A stretch of 7,938 bases of DNA from Phycisphaerae bacterium. GTDB taxonomy: Bacteria > Planctomycetota > Phycisphaerae > Sedimentisphaerales > SG8-4. The position numbers and the translations under genes were made by a program. This document shows positions 7,100 to 7,938 of the stretch, piece by piece (position 1 is the stretch's first letter; each line of letters begins with the position of its first letter). Location: contig JAUWLI010000124.1 of the NCBI GenBank assembly GCA_030613765.1, positions 1-7,938 on the forward strand, given 5' to 3'. The notes beneath the pieces are model-generated. The model saw nothing but the letters and a program-made list of their open reading frames with translations, was not told where the DNA came from and did no database searches.

Positions 7100-7116
7100 T
7101 GCGCAGTGTCTTGTCC

Positions 7117-7133
7117 TGTGATAAGTTGTCACA
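7117..7133. other. inverted repeat near the presumed IS left end
   Basis: TGTGA (7117-7121) and TCACA (7129-7133) form a short inverted repeat with 7 nt between. It lies between the presumed IS end and orfA, where it could bind the OrfA helix-turn-helix protein or form part of the transposase binding site. It is short and only suggestive. Confidence 0.3.
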
Positions 7134-7169
7134 TAAATATTTTTGATTTACTTATTATAGGAGAATATC

Positions 7170-7571
7170 ATGCAGCAGAGGTTGGTAATTCGTTATAGTA
7201 TGAACTTTAAGCGGCAGGTTGTCTCGGAGCTTGAATCCGGCCGGTTCGATAGCATTGTACAGGCTTCTGAGCATTACGGGATTACCGGCTCAATGACGAT
7301 TAGGAAGTGGCTTGGCAAATTCGGAAGAAACCATTTATGTCCAAAGGTGATTCGCGTGGAAAAACCAAACGAACAAGATCAAGTGCGGCAATTAAAAAAA
7401 CAGATCAAACAACTCAAAGAGGCCCTGGGGCAGACTCAGGCAGAGAATGTTATCAACCAGGAATTCCTCAAGATCGCCTGCGAGGAAATGGGCCAGGATG
7501 TCGATGCTTTCAAAAAAAAAGCCGATACCAAGCGGTCCACGGAGGAAGGGGACGATCAGAGATCAGTGTGA
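7170..7571 (+). CDS. IS3-family transposase OrfA (DNA-binding subunit)
   Basis: A 133-residue OrfA. Residues of about 11-52 form the helix-turn-helix of the transposase_8 type: MNFKRQVVSELESG, then SIVQASEHYGI and SMTIRKWLGKFG. RVEKPNEQDQ leads into a lysine- and glutamine-rich leucine-zipper coiled coil (about 69-105), used in this family for OrfA and OrfAB dimerisation. OrfA binds the IS ends and regulates transposition; the fusion protein OrfAB catalyses it. The start is supported by AGGAG at 7159-7163, 6 nt before the ATG. The last 16 or so residues lie beyond the A9 run and are dispensable-looking. The length is normal for the family and there is no internal damage. I can place it in IS3 but not in a subgroup. 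Confidence 0.9.
   Translation: MQQRLVIRYSMNFKRQVVSELESGRFDSIVQASEHYGITGSMTIRKWLGKFGRNHLCPKVIRVEKPNEQDQVRQLKKQIKQLKEALGQTQAENVINQEFLKIACEEMGQDVDAFKKKADTKRSTEEGDDQRSV
7512..7520 (+). other. programmed -1 frameshift site (A9)
   Basis: Nine consecutive A residues encode KKK (codons 115-117) of OrfA. A slip by -1 here joins orfA to the orfB frame, which is open from the run to the end of the window (next residues SRYQAVHGGRGRSE). IS3-family elements make the OrfAB transposase this way. The purine-rich GGAGGAAGGGG at 7541-7551 lies downstream, so it is more likely a ribosome-binding site for a separate orfB start than an upstream stimulator. Confidence 0.7.
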
Positions 7572-7938
7572 TTCGGCTTTGTAAGGTTGTTAGGATGAGT
7601 CGTCAGAATTATTATAAGCATCGACATTATCGCCGCGGGCGTGAAGTTGACGAAGAATTAATTTTGTCTCTTGTTCGACGTGAGCGAGCGATCCAGCCTC
7701 AATTAGGTGCCCGTAAGCTGTTGCATATTCTCGGAGGTAAACTGAAGTCGGCTGGCGTTTCTGTGGGCAGAGACAAGTTTTTTTCGATTCTTGACAGAAG
7801 CTCGCTTTTGATCAAGAGGCGGTTCAAAGGTTACAGGACGACCGACAGCCGTCATCGTTTTCGGGTTTACGGTAATCTGCTCAAGGATTTTGTTTTGACG
7901 TCTCCGCATCAGGCTCTGGTCAGTGATATTACTTATAT
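7568..7938 (+). CDS. IS3-family transposase OrfB, N-terminal part (truncated)
   Basis: The first 123 codons of OrfB in the -1 frame relative to orfA, continuing past the right edge. The N-terminal region matches the HTH_21 layout of IS3 transposases: CKVVRMSRQNYYKHR, then LGARKLLHIL and VSVGRDKFFSIL. It ends at ALVSDITY, where the D at 7925-7927 is the first aspartate of the DDE (rve) catalytic triad; the family's usual tryptophan before VSDITY is L here. The other two catalytic residues lie outside. The protein is probably made mainly as an OrfAB fusion through the A9 slip at 7512-7520. A separate start at GTG 7568, overlapping the orfA stop, or ATG 7595 is also possible, so the given start is provisional. 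Confidence 0.85.
   Translation, partial: MIRLCKVVRMSRQNYYKHRHYRRGREVDEELILSLVRRERAIQPQLGARKLLHILGGKLKSAGVSVGRDKFFSILDRSSLLIKRRFKGYRTTDSRHRFRVYGNLLKDFVLTSPHQALVSDITY

Larger units (their letters stand above)
7107..7938 (+). mobile_element. IS3-family insertion sequence, left part (truncated by window edge)
   Basis: The element contains orfA (7170-7571) and the beginning of orfB in the -1 frame with an A9 slippery run between them, the classic IS3-family organisation. It is oriented to the right and runs off the window before most of the catalytic domain. The left boundary is not proven: TGTCTTGTCC at 7107 is my best guess for the terminal inverted repeat, because IS3 ends usually begin with TG and lie some tens of bases before orfA. 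The right end, target duplication and subgroup cannot be determined here. Confidence 0.7.

Noticed and set aside
7117..7133. CRP-type operator TGTGA..TCACA
   Set aside because: The spacer is 7 nt instead of 6 and the site lies inside the presumed IS end, so it is better explained by the element.
6841..7146. Open frames of about 100 codons on both strands across the hairpin array
   Set aside because: The + frame begins with TTG without a ribosome-binding site. Both strands are open, the translations are low-complexity, and the sequence is explained by the hairpin pattern.

Overview
The window looks like chromosomal DNA from an uncultured bacterium, most plausibly of the Planctomycetota (Phycisphaerae-like). 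This assignment is tentative. It rests mainly on the A/C-rich intergenic repeat at the left end, whose translations (NEPKTN..KPNFKGKK-type peptides) resemble, from memory, spurious 'hypothetical proteins' common in Phycisphaerae metagenome assemblies. No rRNA or tRNA gene is present to confirm it.

Layout: (1) 1-215, an A/C-rich degenerate repeat; (2) 216-501, an AT-richer leader with a 12-bp palindrome and a weak promoter candidate; (3) 502-3027, topA, a complete type IA DNA topoisomerase with three C-terminal zinc ribbons and GC-rich codon use; (4) 3036-6697, a probable two-gene restriction-modification operon with its own TTGACA-type promoter candidate, encoding a large adenine-specific DNA methyltransferase and, 2 nt downstream, a 234-aa protein with a plausible PD-(D/E)XK nuclease core; (5) 6712-6808, three successive stem-loops; (6) 6845-7100, a promoter-like sequence followed by a non-coding array of about nine small hairpins at a period of about 20-21 nt, then a 21-bp-period purine-rich repeat; (7) about 7107-7938, the left part of an IS3-family insertion sequence (orfA, an A9 frameshift site, and the beginning of orfB), cut by the window edge.

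How they fit together: topA is a housekeeping gene. The restriction-modification pair differs in base composition and looks acquired: the methyltransferase would protect host DNA and the small partner would cut unmodified DNA. The IS3 element beyond it marks the region as accessory and recombining.

The most unusual item is the hairpin array at 6881-7057. Its stems differ in sequence but stay complementary, while the loops (mostly AGNA) and linkers (mostly ACGAAA) are conserved. That pattern suggests selection on a folded single strand (RNA or ssDNA), or phased protein-binding sites. I do not recognise it as a described element.
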